DNA from: Sphaerimonospora cavernae
GTDB taxonomy: Bacteria; Actinomycetota; Actinomycetes; Streptosporangiales; Streptosporangiaceae
Length of the DNA stretch: 64,000 nt
Assembly: GCF_042435035.1 (NCBI RefSeq)
Contig: NZ_JBHMQT010000044.1
Span: 186,001 to 250,000, forward strand
Direction: 5' to 3'
Below are positions 40,989-50,019 of the stretch, in pieces. The notes below the pieces were generated by a model. It was not told the origin of the DNA, searched no databases, and saw nothing but the letters and a program-made list of their open reading frames with translations. The translations under genes were made by a program, and so were the position numbers. The first letter of the stretch is position 1; each line of letters starts with the position of its first letter.

Positions 40989-42944
40989 TCAGGTGAAGGG
41001 GATCCAGGCCTGGTCGGCGAGGTTGTCGATGGCGCTGACCTTGAGTCCGAGGTCGGAGACCGTCCACACGCTGTCGCCGATGACGACACAGCGCCGGATG
41101 CCCTGGTCGGCGGGGGCGAAGTCGGTGCGCTGCGGCTTCGGGGCCGCCGGGTGCTCAATCAGACCGGCCTTGGCGATGCCGTCGTCACCGACCCGCAGGA
41201 CCAGCGCCGCGCTCCCGTTCGGGCCGTCGCCGGTCCAGTTCATGAGCGGGAGCATGGCCAGGCGGGACGGCTCCCAGTAGAGGAAGGCATGCGGGTCCCA
41301 CTCGACCTCGGAGCCCGAGTCCCGCTGGTGGAAGCGGGACAGGAGCCGGGGCTGCGCCGGGTCAGCCACGTCGAACAGCGAAATCTGGGTGCCCTGCGCG
41401 CGGCCCTGCTTGTCCGCCTCCTGACCGATGCCGATCAGCCGTCCGGGACCGCCGGGATGGAGATAGGCCGAGTAGCCGGTGATCTTCAGCTCTCCGGTGA
41501 CCTTCGGCGCGGCCGGATCGCGAAGGTCCAGCGTGTACAGCGGATCGGTCTGCCGGAACGTGACCACGTAACCGAGGTCACCGATGAAACGGACCGAGTA
41601 GATCCGCTCGCCCCGGCCCAGTCCGGTCACCTCACCCTTTTGGGTCAGCGTGTCGGCGTTCAGCACGTAGACGCCGCTCTCGCTCTTGCCGGGGCTCGCG
41701 CCGAACACCTCGGCGCCGCTGGTCGTCGCCACCCGCAGGTCGCCCGCGTTCTCGGACAGCGAGTACTGGTTGAGCAGCCGTCCGGGCACGCTCCCCGAGG
41801 TGACGTACCGCGGCGTGCCGGTCCCGCTGACGTCGAACCGGTGCACCTCCGTACGCTCCGGCGGTTCGGCCGCCCCGCTCGCACGTGCCTCGCCGGAGGC
41901 CGCCGGCCCGCCGAACCACCATCGGGGGTTGCTGGTGACGTAGAGGCTGCTCCGCGTGCCGTACACGGTGTCGCCGTCGGCGGCCACGCTGATCGGCCCG
42001 TCAGCGGTGAGCTCGCCGTTCAGGTCGATGGTGTGGATGGTCAGCATCGAGGTTCCGGTGAACTCGGCCGGATGGCTCACCCGGTCGCAGCCCACCCGTT
42101 CGGTACGGCTCACGCCGCCGGACTCGATCTCGTAGGACGGAAGCCACGCGTCGACGGGCGCGGCCAGCACCGCTTCGCGGTTGCGCTGGAGCAGCTTCGG
42201 CTCGGGCGTCTCCGGCTCCTGCCGGGGGAAGGCGATCTCCGGCTGGGACCGTACGACGATCCGTACGGTCGCCCCGACCTGGCGGGCGTCGACGTGCGAG
42301 CCGTTGACGGTCATCGCGCCGAGCGCCTTCGGCTGCTCCCCGGAGAGGTCCACCAGCGCATAGCGCGGGCCGGTCGGCCCCGGGCGGGCCTTCGCCATCG
42401 CACCGAACGGCACGATGCCGCCGCCCTCGAACAGCACGAGCGCGCGGTCCCCGGAGACGAGCAGGTCGGCCGGGGCCCAGCTCTGCTCCTCGGGAACGAG
42501 TCGCAGCGTGCCGGTGACCTGCCGCGTCGTGGTGTCGATCACGCGGAGCACGCCCCGGTTGACGGTGACCAGCCGCTTGCCGTCGGTCTTCACCAGGTCC
42601 GGCTCATCCACGCCGGACTCGTGCACGTTGGTGGTCGAGTACGGCTGACCGCCGGTGTCGGAAAGGGCGGTCGGCAGCTGCTTGCCGGCGGCCACGCTCT
42701 CCCGGGCGAACATCGGAACCATGGTGTCGAGGCCCCACGGTGTCACGTGTTCCGCCGTGGCGGCACGCAACCCGCTGAGCATCTCGTCGCAGTTCGTATA
42801 GGAAACCAGCCTGATCTGGCCGGTCAGGTCCACCGGCGCGGGCTCGGCCGGGCCGGATGGCGGTGCCGTACGGCCTCCGGAGCATGCCGCGGTCAGCAGT
42901 CCGGCGAGGGCGAGAACGCCCGCCGTACGCATCAATGTCCTCAT
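40989..42944 (-). CDS. Secreted beta-propeller lipoprotein
   Basis: A 651-residue exported protein. The signal peptide MRTLMRTAGVLALAGLLTAAC ends in a good lipobox (LTAAC). The body matches the Beta_propel family (PF09826 type): NVHESGVDEPDLVKTDGKRLVTVNRGVLRVID, LDLRDPAAPKVTGELKITGYSAYLHP plus GPGRLIGIGQEAD, and a C-terminal VIGDSVWTVSD. Such proteins occur in bacteria and archaea with unknown role. ATG 42944 is taken; ATG 42932 is possible. It stands alone. Confidence 0.85.
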   Translation of the reverse strand: MRTLMRTAGVLALAGLLTAACSGGRTAPPSGPAEPAPVDLTGQIRLVSYTNCDEMLSGLRAATAEHVTPWGLDTMVPMFARESVAAGKQLPTALSDTGGQPYSTTNVHESGVDEPDLVKTDGKRLVTVNRGVLRVIDTTTRQVTGTLRLVPEEQSWAPADLLVSGDRALVLFEGGGIVPFGAMAKARPGPTGPRYALVDLSGEQPKALGAMTVNGSHVDARQVGATVRIVVRSQPEIAFPRQEPETPEPKLLQRNREAVLAAPVDAWLPSYEIESGGVSRTERVGCDRVSHPAEFTGTSMLTIHTIDLNGELTADGPISVAADGDTVYGTRSSLYVTSNPRWWFGGPAASGEARASGAAEPPERTEVHRFDVSGTGTPRYVTSGSVPGRLLNQYSLSENAGDLRVATTSGAEVFGASPGKSESGVYVLNADTLTQKGEVTGLGRGERIYSVRFIGDLGYVVTFRQTDPLYTLDLRDPAAPKVTGELKITGYSAYLHPGGPGRLIGIGQEADKQGRAQGTQISLFDVADPAQPRLLSRFHQRDSGSEVEWDPHAFLYWEPSRLAMLPLMNWTGDGPNGSAALVLRVGDDGIAKAGLIEHPAAPKPQRTDFAPADQGIRRCVVIGDSVWTVSDLGLKVSAIDNLADQAWIPFT

Positions 42945-43031
42945 GCCCCTACCACGGATCGATAGATCCGCCGGTTCGCCGTTCCGTCGTCTTGAAGGTT
43001 TTCTTACCGATCAGTAGCCAGGTTTTCGACA

Positions 43032-43048
43032 CCGGAATATTCTTCCGG
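43032..43048. promoter_or_regulatory. Inverted repeat CCGGAA-N5-TTCCGG abutting start codon
   Basis: A perfect 6-bp dyad with a 5-bp AT-rich spacer (TATTC) ends one base before ATG 43050. It may be an operator or a structure over the translation start of the succinate-semialdehyde dehydrogenase gene. Confidence 0.45.
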
Positions 43049-43049
43049 C

Positions 43050-44606
43050 ATGGCTGCCACGATTCGGGCACTCGACGCCGCGATGGTCGATCGGGTCCTC
43101 AAACACGTCGCCTCAGAGGGTAAAACCAAGGAGATCCCGGCGCCCTTCACCGGGGAGCCGCTGGCCGAGGTCCCGGTCTCCACAGCCGAAGACGTCCGTA
43201 CGGCCCATGCCAGGGCCAGGGCGGCGCAGGAGGCATGGGCGGCGCTGCCGATCAGGGAGCGGATCGAGCCGTTCCTGCGCCTGCACGACGCGATGCTCGA
43301 CCGCCGGGCGGAGCTGCTCGACATCGTGCAGTGGGAGACGGGCAAGGCGCGGCGGCACGCGTACGAAGAGGTGCTCGACGCCGCGGGCTGCACGCTCTAT
43401 TTCGTGCGTCGCGCACCGGGGCTGCTGTCGCCGCATCGGCGGCAGGGCATCTTCCCGATCGCCACCAGAGCCACCGAACTGCGCCATCCCAAGGGCGTGG
43501 TCGCTGTGATCAGCCCGTGGAACTACCCGCTGGCGCTTGGCGTGAGCGACGTGACCCCGGCGCTGATCGCGGGGAACGCGGTGGTGCACAAACCGGACAC
43601 GCAGACCCCGCTGTCCGTGCTGTGGACGATCGACCTGCTCGTCGAACTGGGCATGCCGCGCGACATCTGGCAGGTGGCGCTGGGCGATCCGGCCGACATC
43701 GGCGATCCGCTGCTGGACGGCGCGGACTACGTGGCGTTCACCGGATCCACCCGCGCCGGTCGGAAGATCGCCGAGGAGGCCGCCAAGCGGCTCATCGGCT
43801 GCTCACTGGAGCTCGGTGGCAAGAACCCGATGATCGTGCTCGACGACGCCGACCTGGACGTGGCCGTACAAGGGGCCATCCGGGCCTGTTTCACCAACGC
43901 CGGCCAGCTGTGCATCTCGATCGAACGGCTCTACGTGCACGAGTCGATCGCCGACGCGTACTGCGACAAACTGGCGCGGACGGTGCGGAACATGAAGATC
44001 GGCGCGAGCCTGGACTGGGACCTGCAGATGGGCTCGCTCACCTACCGGCGGCAACTTGAGGCGGTGTCCGCGCACGTGGCCGACGCCGTGGACAAGGGGG
44101 CCAGGGTGCTGGCCGGGGGCAGGGCGCGACCCGATCTCGGCCCGCTGTTCTACGAGCCGACCATCCTGGACGGGGTCACCGAGGAGATGTCCGTCTGCCG
44201 CGACGAGACGTTCGGCCCGGTCGTCTCGATCTACCGCTTCGCGGATGAGGACGAGGCCGCCGAGAAGGCCAACGACACGCCGTACGGCCTGAACGCGTCC
44301 ATCTGGACCGGTGACCTCACCAGGGGGCGGGCGCTCGCCGCCCGCCTCACGGCCGGCACGGTCAACATCAACGAGGGGTACGCCTCGGCCTGGGGATCGC
44401 ATGACGCGCCGATGGGCGGGATGAAGGCGTCGGGCCTCGGCCGCCGTCACGGGACGGAGGGACTGCTCAAGTACACCGAGAGCCAGACCATCGCCAGCCA
44501 GGCCACCTGGCTGGGATTCGAGCCGATCCTCGGCATGACGTACGAGAAGTACGCCGACACCCTCGCCGTCGTCCTCAAGACGATGAAGCGCCTCCACCTC
44601 AAATAA
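43050..44606 (+). CDS. gabD2: Succinate-semialdehyde dehydrogenase, GabD2 type
   Basis: A 518-residue NADP-dependent aldehyde dehydrogenase, closest in character to mycobacterial GabD2. ISPWNYPLALGVSDVTPALIAGN, SLELGGKNPMIV and FTNAGQLCISIERL give the cofactor and catalytic sites; SHDAPMGGMKASGLGRRHG closes the family pattern. It would oxidise succinate semialdehyde to succinate. The long N-terminal arm before APFTGEPL is a GabD2 feature. Repeat element D begins 25 bases after its stop. Confidence 0.86.
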   Translation: MAATIRALDAAMVDRVLKHVASEGKTKEIPAPFTGEPLAEVPVSTAEDVRTAHARARAAQEAWAALPIRERIEPFLRLHDAMLDRRAELLDIVQWETGKARRHAYEEVLDAAGCTLYFVRRAPGLLSPHRRQGIFPIATRATELRHPKGVVAVISPWNYPLALGVSDVTPALIAGNAVVHKPDTQTPLSVLWTIDLLVELGMPRDIWQVALGDPADIGDPLLDGADYVAFTGSTRAGRKIAEEAAKRLIGCSLELGGKNPMIVLDDADLDVAVQGAIRACFTNAGQLCISIERLYVHESIADAYCDKLARTVRNMKIGASLDWDLQMGSLTYRRQLEAVSAHVADAVDKGARVLAGGRARPDLGPLFYEPTILDGVTEEMSVCRDETFGPVVSIYRFADEDEAAEKANDTPYGLNASIWTGDLTRGRALAARLTAGTVNINEGYASAWGSHDAPMGGMKASGLGRRHGTEGLLKYTESQTIASQATWLGFEPILGMTYEKYADTLAVVLKTMKRLHLK

Positions 44607-44631
44607 CCCAAAACCCCCAACCCACCCCCGC

Positions 44632-44869
44632 CGTGATCTTGCGAATTCTCGCAGAAGGATGGCTTGAGCTGGGGAAAGAGGTTTCGTGATCTTGCAGTTA
44701 CTCGCATGCGCCATGCTTGACCTGGGTTTCAATTCTTCGTGATCTTGCAATTGCAAGATCACGAAGAGGGAAACGCCAGGTCGGGTGGATGCCCTGCGAG
44801 TAACTGCAAGATCACAAGAGGGAAAATGCCAGGTCGGATGGGTCGTCTGCGAGAAACTGCAAGATCACG
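44632..44869. repeat. 53-bp-period palindromic element, full copy D
   Basis: Forward units start at 44632 and 44685, a perfect 34-bp palindrome (44734-44767, core TTCGTGATCTTGCAA and its complement) forms the centre, and inverted units lie at 44795-44816 and 44848-44869. All spacing is 53 bases. The right-hand spacers share AGAGGGAAA and GCCAGGTCGG with each other. It fills nearly all of the 280-bp gap between gabD2 and choD and ends 17 bases before the choD start. Confidence 0.93.
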
Positions 44870-44886
44870 GGAGGTGGGAGGGGGAC

Positions 44887-46602
44887 ATGGACTACGACGT
44901 TGTCGTCATCGGGTCGGGGTTCGGGGGGAGCGTCGCGGCGCTCAGGCTGACCGAGAAGGGATATTCGGTGGGCGTCGTCGAGGCCGGTCGGCGCTTCGAT
45001 GAAAGATCGCTACCGAAGAACTCCTGGCGGGCCAGGGACTTCCTGTGGGTTCCCGCGCTCGGTCTGAAGGGCATCCAGCGCATCCACGTCCTGCGAGGTG
45101 AGAGCGGCGTCATGGTGCTGGCCGGAGCGGGAGTCGGCGGCGGTTCCCTCGTCTACGCCAACACCCTTTACGAACCGCTCGACCCGTTCTTCACCGACCC
45201 CCAATGGAGCCACATCACCGACTGGAAGGCCGAGCTCGCCCCCTACTACGACCAGGCCAAACGGATGCTCGGCGCGGTCCTCAACCCCACGATGACCCCG
45301 GCCGACGAGGTGATGCGCAAGGTCGCCGAACGGATGGGCGTGGGCGACACCTTCCATCTCGCCCCGGTCGGCGTCTTCTTCGGCGAGCCCGGCGTGGAGG
45401 TAGACGATCCATACTTCGGCGGGGTGGGACCGCGCCGGCGCGGCTGCACCGAGTGCGGCGAGTGCATGACCGGCTGCCGGCACGGCGCCAAGAACATGCT
45501 GATCAAGAACTACCTCTACCTGGCCGAGCAGGCCGGGGCGAAGGTCCATCCCGAGACCACGGTCATCGGCGTCCGCCCGGTGGAGGGCGGCTACGAGATC
45601 GCGGTCCGCCGTACCGGCCCGTTCGGCCGCACCCGCACGCTCACCGCCCGCCAGGTGGTCTTCGCGGCCGGGACGTACGGAACCCAGCACCTGCTCCATC
45701 GGCTCAGGGCGACCACGCTGCCCCGGCTGTCACCGCGGCTGGGCGTGCTCACCCGGACGAACTCCGAGGCTCTGCTCACCTTCGAACGCCCTACGGCGAA
45801 GGGCGAGAAACTCAACCGCGGCGTGGCCATCACCTCATCCATCCATCCCGACCCGCAGACGCACATCGAACCGGTCCGGTGTGGTGACGGCTCCAACGCG
45901 ATGGCCGCGCTGCGCACCCTGCTGGTCGACGGGGACGGACGGGTGCCGCGCTGGCTGAAGTTCCTCGGGGCGGCCCTCCGGCGGCCCCACATACTGCCCC
46001 GGCTGTTCAACCTCCGCAGGTGGTCGGAGCGCGCGATCGTCGCTCTGGTCATGCAGGCCAAGAACAATTCCATCACCGTCACAGCACGACGTGGCCGGCT
46101 GCGGGCCGGACCCGGCCACGGCGAGCCGAACCCCACCTGGATCCCCGCCGGTCACGAGGCCGTACGGCACGCGGCGGAGGAGATCGGCGGCATACCCGGG
46201 GGCAGTTGGCTCGACCTGTTCGACATTCCCGCGACCGCGCACTTCCTCGGCGGCTGCGCGATCAGCGACTCGCCGGACACCGGGGTCATCGACCCCTATC
46301 ACCGCGTGTACGGCTATGAGGGGCTGCACATCGTGGACGGCTCGGCGGTCTCCGCGAACCTGGGGGTGAACCCCTCGCTCACCATTACCGCCCAGGCGGA
46401 GCGGGCCATGGCGTTCTGGCCCAACAAGGGTGATCGCGATCCGCGTCCCGCGCTCGGCTCCGGTTACGTACGGCTCTCGCCGATCGCGCCGGCCCGTCCG
46501 GTCGTTCCGGCCTCCGCGCCGGGCGCGCTCCGCCTACCCATCGCGGAGATCACCCACAGCCCGGGCTCTGGAGCCGGTGATCTGTCAGGACCTTGGCAGT
46601 GA
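44887..46602 (+). CDS. choD: GMC oxidoreductase, cholesterol oxidase-like (ChoD)
   Basis: A 571-residue flavoprotein. VVVIGSGFGGSVAALRLTEKG binds FAD, LAGAGVGGGSLVYANTL follows, and the C-terminal FLGGCAISDSPDTGVIDPYH plus VNPSLTITAQAERAM match the GMC family. A four-cysteine cluster (CTECGECMTGC, about residue 200) is shared with mycobacterial ChoD. Its place near guaB3 fits mycobacterial gene order. No signal peptide is present. Substrate may be a sterol or another alcohol. GGGAGGGGGAC lies before ATG 44887, directly after repeat element D. Confidence 0.85.
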   Translation: MDYDVVVIGSGFGGSVAALRLTEKGYSVGVVEAGRRFDERSLPKNSWRARDFLWVPALGLKGIQRIHVLRGESGVMVLAGAGVGGGSLVYANTLYEPLDPFFTDPQWSHITDWKAELAPYYDQAKRMLGAVLNPTMTPADEVMRKVAERMGVGDTFHLAPVGVFFGEPGVEVDDPYFGGVGPRRRGCTECGECMTGCRHGAKNMLIKNYLYLAEQAGAKVHPETTVIGVRPVEGGYEIAVRRTGPFGRTRTLTARQVVFAAGTYGTQHLLHRLRATTLPRLSPRLGVLTRTNSEALLTFERPTAKGEKLNRGVAITSSIHPDPQTHIEPVRCGDGSNAMAALRTLLVDGDGRVPRWLKFLGAALRRPHILPRLFNLRRWSERAIVALVMQAKNNSITVTARRGRLRAGPGHGEPNPTWIPAGHEAVRHAAEEIGGIPGGSWLDLFDIPATAHFLGGCAISDSPDTGVIDPYHRVYGYEGLHIVDGSAVSANLGVNPSLTITAQAERAMAFWPNKGDRDPRPALGSGYVRLSPIAPARPVVPASAPGALRLPIAEITHSPGSGAGDLSGPWQ

Positions 46603-46685
46603 CAGGGCGGGCATCTGCGGCTGGCGGAGATACTGCCCACGCTAGAGGTGCTCTGTCCATCAGATCTACCTGGGGAATGCGCTCA

Positions 46686-47438
46686 TCATTGCGGTAGCCC
46701 GTCAATCTGGAAGATCTCAGCGTCCCAGGTGTGCTCGTTCATGCCGTCAAAGAAGGACTGCCAGGGGGTGGCCGAGAAAGCGTCGCGCAACTGCTCGAAG
46801 TTCTCCAACGTCTTAGTCGCTGGCCTGCCCTGCTTTCTGATCTTCTGTTGTACCTTCACCGGTGTCACGCCCAGCCTCCTGAACACCCGGGCCAGGACGG
46901 CGTTCAAGCCCTGTGCCAGGTCTTCGTAGGTGATGGTGAGCGCGTTGTCGGGCATCGATCGCTGCTGGGCAAGCACGGCCTCGGCGGTGGAGGCGAACCA
47001 GTCATGGCAGTGCTTGGCATCGAGAGCGAACGTGACGGCGCTCGGCTGTGAGACGGCCTGGTCCGCCTCCACCATCCAGTTCCCAGTGCGGAGCGCGAGC
47101 GTGTGGGACACCAGCTGTTCGAGAAGGTTCCTGCGATACAGATGCAGCCGGGCCAGGGAGGAATCCTCCGCCAACAGCTCCCATACCTCGCTCCACGCCC
47201 GGCCGCCGCGCCCGTGGCCGAGGTGGAGAGGGAACCCGGCGGCCTGTACGCCATGCTCCTCTCGCCACAGCATCCGAAGGATGCTCCGGGCCGGCGTGGT
47301 GAGATCATAGGGGAAGTGGTGGACGGCCTTGTCGTTGAACGGCTCCCAGGCGCAGCGCACCCCCGGATGCTGCTCCAAGCTCGTGCGGAGCAGGTGGGTG
47401 CCGGTGCGCGCCTGGCAGAAGACGACGAATCTGTTCAT
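46686..47438 (-). CDS. Sulfotransferase-like protein
   Basis: A 250-residue protein with FVVFCQARTGTHLLRTSLEQHPGV at the N-terminus, the 5'-phosphosulfate loop of PAPS-dependent sulfotransferases, and LYRRNLLEQLVSHTLALRT as the 3'-phosphate-binding region. ALTITYEDL is a further family mark. It is last in the minus-strand cluster, 21 bases after the phosphotransferase stop. ATG 47438 is my choice; GTG 47456 adds six residues. It would sulfate the glycan or small molecule built by the cluster. Confidence 0.8.
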   Translation of the reverse strand: MNRFVVFCQARTGTHLLRTSLEQHPGVRCAWEPFNDKAVHHFPYDLTTPARSILRMLWREEHGVQAAGFPLHLGHGRGGRAWSEVWELLAEDSSLARLHLYRRNLLEQLVSHTLALRTGNWMVEADQAVSQPSAVTFALDAKHCHDWFASTAEAVLAQQRSMPDNALTITYEDLAQGLNAVLARVFRRLGVTPVKVQQKIRKQGRPATKTLENFEQLRDAFSATPWQSFFDGMNEHTWDAEIFQIDGLPQ

Positions 47439-47459
47439 GGATGGGGTCCGCGACACGCC

Positions 47460-48233
47460 TCAGCCAGAGCCCAGCAGGTGTTCGCGATTGGCGAGGATGT
47501 ACTGAATGTCCTCCCGGTAGGCGTCGGTGTGCCGTTCGTCGCGCTGGCGGTCGAACCAGGGATCGCCCAGTCGGATCTTCGTCTCGATATAGGCGGCGAT
47601 GGAGGAGAGTCGGACGATGAGCAGGTCGAGCAGCTCAGCCGGGGTAACGCCGCGCCCGTAGGCGTCGGCGAACAACCGCAGCCGTGCGGCTTGGTCGGGC
47701 ACGAGGTCCCAGCCGAACGCCTTGGTGGAGCGGGGCGCGGAGAGCGGGACGAATCGGTGGGCGGCGTAGCACAGGTCCCAGATCCGGTTCGACGGCCCGG
47801 CGAAGTCCCAGTCGATGATCGCTGCCACCCTGGCCCCGTCGTAGACGACGTTGTAGGGTCCGAGGTCGTTGTGGCCGATGCAGTCGACGTCGGCGGGGAT
47901 CGTGGTGCGGTACTGCCAATTGCCGGGCTCGGGAGACACGAACCCGGTCGTGGCGTCATGCATGGCCCGGATGGTGCGGGCGACCTGCGTCAGCGCCTCG
48001 TCTGAACGCTGCTGCTCGTTGAGCGGGTAGGTGCCGGGTTGACCCGTGATGTAGCTGAGCGTCTCGGTCGCGTCGTCGGTGGACAGGAACTTCGGTGCTT
48101 GGGTGAACCCCACACGTTCGAAGTGGCGCAGCAGTGCCTGGACGTTCGGACTCCACGCGCCGGCGGCTCGCACCACGGTGTCGCCGTGACGCACGGGAGC
48201 GGAGTGATAGCCGCCGAGCAGTTCGTCGGTCAT
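47460..48233 (-). CDS. Aminoglycoside phosphotransferase-family kinase
   Basis: A 257-residue protein kinase-like enzyme. CIGHNDLGPYNVVYDGARVAAIIDWDFAG contains the catalytic loop (HNDLGPYN) and the metal-binding IDWD. The N-lobe is short: TVVRAAGAWSPNVQALLRHFE. Members phosphorylate sugars, choline, or aminoglycosides. ATG 48233 overlaps the carbamoyltransferase stop (ATGA) and has GAGAGGA upstream. In this cluster it could activate a sugar, tailor the product or give self-resistance. Confidence 0.82.
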   Translation of the reverse strand: MTDELLGGYHSAPVRHGDTVVRAAGAWSPNVQALLRHFERVGFTQAPKFLSTDDATETLSYITGQPGTYPLNEQQRSDEALTQVARTIRAMHDATTGFVSPEPGNWQYRTTIPADVDCIGHNDLGPYNVVYDGARVAAIIDWDFAGPSNRIWDLCYAAHRFVPLSAPRSTKAFGWDLVPDQAARLRLFADAYGRGVTPAELLDLLIVRLSSIAAYIETKIRLGDPWFDRQRDERHTDAYREDIQYILANREHLLGSG

Positions 48234-49993
48234 CGCCGGTCCTCTCGATGATCGGCACCCGGGGTGGGTGTCGGAAACAGTGATGTCCGCCGTGGCAAAG
48301 GGCATCGGACGGGATACGCCTCATGGTTGTCGATCTCGATCCGGACGTCGTCCAAGTACAGGACGGAGAGCCCTTTGCGAAGGCAGAAGTTCATCGCCTG
48401 CGCCCCGGTCTCGATGATCGGCTCGTTGTGGTCGTTGAGTGAAGTGTTGCAGAGCAGAGGCACGCCTGTCTGCGCGGCAAACGCGCTGATCAGCTCATAC
48501 AAGCCGACGTCGTCGGAGGGAGAGACCGTCTGCACGCGAGCGGTGCGGTCGAGGTGGGCCACCGCCGGGATGAGGTGACCGCGATCCGGACTGACGGTGA
48601 ACGTCTGCAGCATGTACGGGGAGATGCGGTCACCGTCGAACCATGTCGGCATCTGGTCGGCCAAGACGATCGGTGCCACCGGCCGCCACCACTGCCGCCT
48701 CTTCAGTGCGTTAAGCATGTCCCGTGAGGCTGGGGTCCGTGGGTCGGCGAGGATGCTGCGGTGCCCCAGGGCACGCGGCCCGACCTCCGATCGGCCCTGG
48801 ACCCAGGCGACCGGCCCGCGGATCAGGTCCGCGACCGCCGTTTCCTTCGCGTACGGTGTCACCGAGGAGATGTAGGGGCGGAATTCGGCGATCATCTTCT
48901 CCGGCCGGCCGGTGTCTCCTCCCAGGTAGGCCCCGGGGAACTGGAAGGAGAACCCATCGGGAAAGCGGCGCAGGAACTGGGCCAGGGCGAGGCCGATCGA
49001 CTGGCCGCAGTCGCTCACCGAGGGCGTCTCCAGGAACGTCGCGAACCCGAAGCGGTCCATCATCGCGCTGTTGGTCGGACAGTTGAGCGCGTATCCGCCG
49101 GTGATGGCGAGGGCGGTGTCGGCAGGGTCGATGTCGAACCGGTCAAGCGCACGTTCGATCGTCTGAGCGATCAAATCGACGCTCGTTTGCTGAACGGCCT
49201 TCATCACTGCGCTCGCGATGCTGTCGGCGGTCGAGAATCGATCGTCGATGTCCTCCAATCCTTCGTGCCCGGCTTGATCCACCAACTGCTCCAGCCGCCG
49301 GGCGATCTCCTCGTCCGCGTCGCGCCCATCTGCCAGGTGGCGGCTGTATATCTCCAGGCCCGTGAACGGATCGCCAATATCGGGAGCGAGCCTGGCGCTG
49401 CTCGCGGTGGCCAATGCCATCAGGGTTCCTTCGCGCATCCGGAAGGCCCGTGAGGCTGCGGAGTAGAGCTTCGCCGGAGAGGGGATCGGGAACAGTTCGA
49501 ACGAACCGTGGTCGGCGTAGCCACCGACATACCAGTTCTGCGGCTTGCGCTGGACCACCGAGTCCGGGGTGTCGTCGACAGCCAGGCCGAGTACCCGGCC
49601 CTCGAAGAAGTGGCGGGTGTCGGAGAGCATTCCGCCCAGCAGGTGGCAGCGGCTGTGATACGGCAGGTCGGGCACGGCCGTGGCGACCACGTCATGGGCG
49701 CCCGAGCCCAGTCCGGGAGTCCCCCAGATGTCCTTGACGTCGCTGATCCGCAATCCGACGCCATGGAGGAGTTCGCTCAGCAACTCGTGGAAGGCCGACT
49801 TGTTCTTCAAGGCCACACCATGGTGCTTATAGCCGGAGATGCGCTCGAATTCCCAGACCGCCACCAGCTCCACCGCCGTCCCTCGCTTGAGCCAGGCGGA
49901 CATGTTCTGGTCATGCCGGACCCATGATCGATTCTCGCCGGGGGCGCTTCCTGGAGGGGCGATGTACGCGGAGATGTAGAGCCCGTCTTCCAT
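48230..49993 (-). CDS. Carbamoyltransferase, NodU/CmcH/TobZ family
   Basis: A 587-residue O-carbamoyltransferase. The N-terminal Kae1-like half has LGLAVDDTPDSVV, HSRCHLLGGML and ITGGYALNCPTNSAMMDRFG; the C-terminal half has GPVAWVQGRSEVGPRALGHRSILADPR and LLCNTSLNDHNEPIIET. These enzymes take carbamoyl phosphate and ATP and carbamoylate a hydroxyl of a sugar or antibiotic. GAGAGG lies before ATG 49993. It sits 26 bases after the GT2 gene in a tightly packed operon. Confidence 0.9.
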   Translation of the reverse strand: MEDGLYISAYIAPPGSAPGENRSWVRHDQNMSAWLKRGTAVELVAVWEFERISGYKHHGVALKNKSAFHELLSELLHGVGLRISDVKDIWGTPGLGSGAHDVVATAVPDLPYHSRCHLLGGMLSDTRHFFEGRVLGLAVDDTPDSVVQRKPQNWYVGGYADHGSFELFPIPSPAKLYSAASRAFRMREGTLMALATASSARLAPDIGDPFTGLEIYSRHLADGRDADEEIARRLEQLVDQAGHEGLEDIDDRFSTADSIASAVMKAVQQTSVDLIAQTIERALDRFDIDPADTALAITGGYALNCPTNSAMMDRFGFATFLETPSVSDCGQSIGLALAQFLRRFPDGFSFQFPGAYLGGDTGRPEKMIAEFRPYISSVTPYAKETAVADLIRGPVAWVQGRSEVGPRALGHRSILADPRTPASRDMLNALKRRQWWRPVAPIVLADQMPTWFDGDRISPYMLQTFTVSPDRGHLIPAVAHLDRTARVQTVSPSDDVGLYELISAFAAQTGVPLLCNTSLNDHNEPIIETGAQAMNFCLRKGLSVLYLDDVRIEIDNHEAYPVRCPLPRRTSLFPTPTPGADHREDRR

Positions 49994-50019
49994 AGTGTGC
50001 CTCTCTTTCCGACTCGTTC

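Noticed and set aside
44739..45002. Open frames inside the repeat elements (LQDHE- and CKIT-containing peptides)
   Set aside because: They arise from the repeated core CTGCAAGATCACG in different frames and recur at each copy; choD, lipoprotein and tsaB starts are better placed beyond them.
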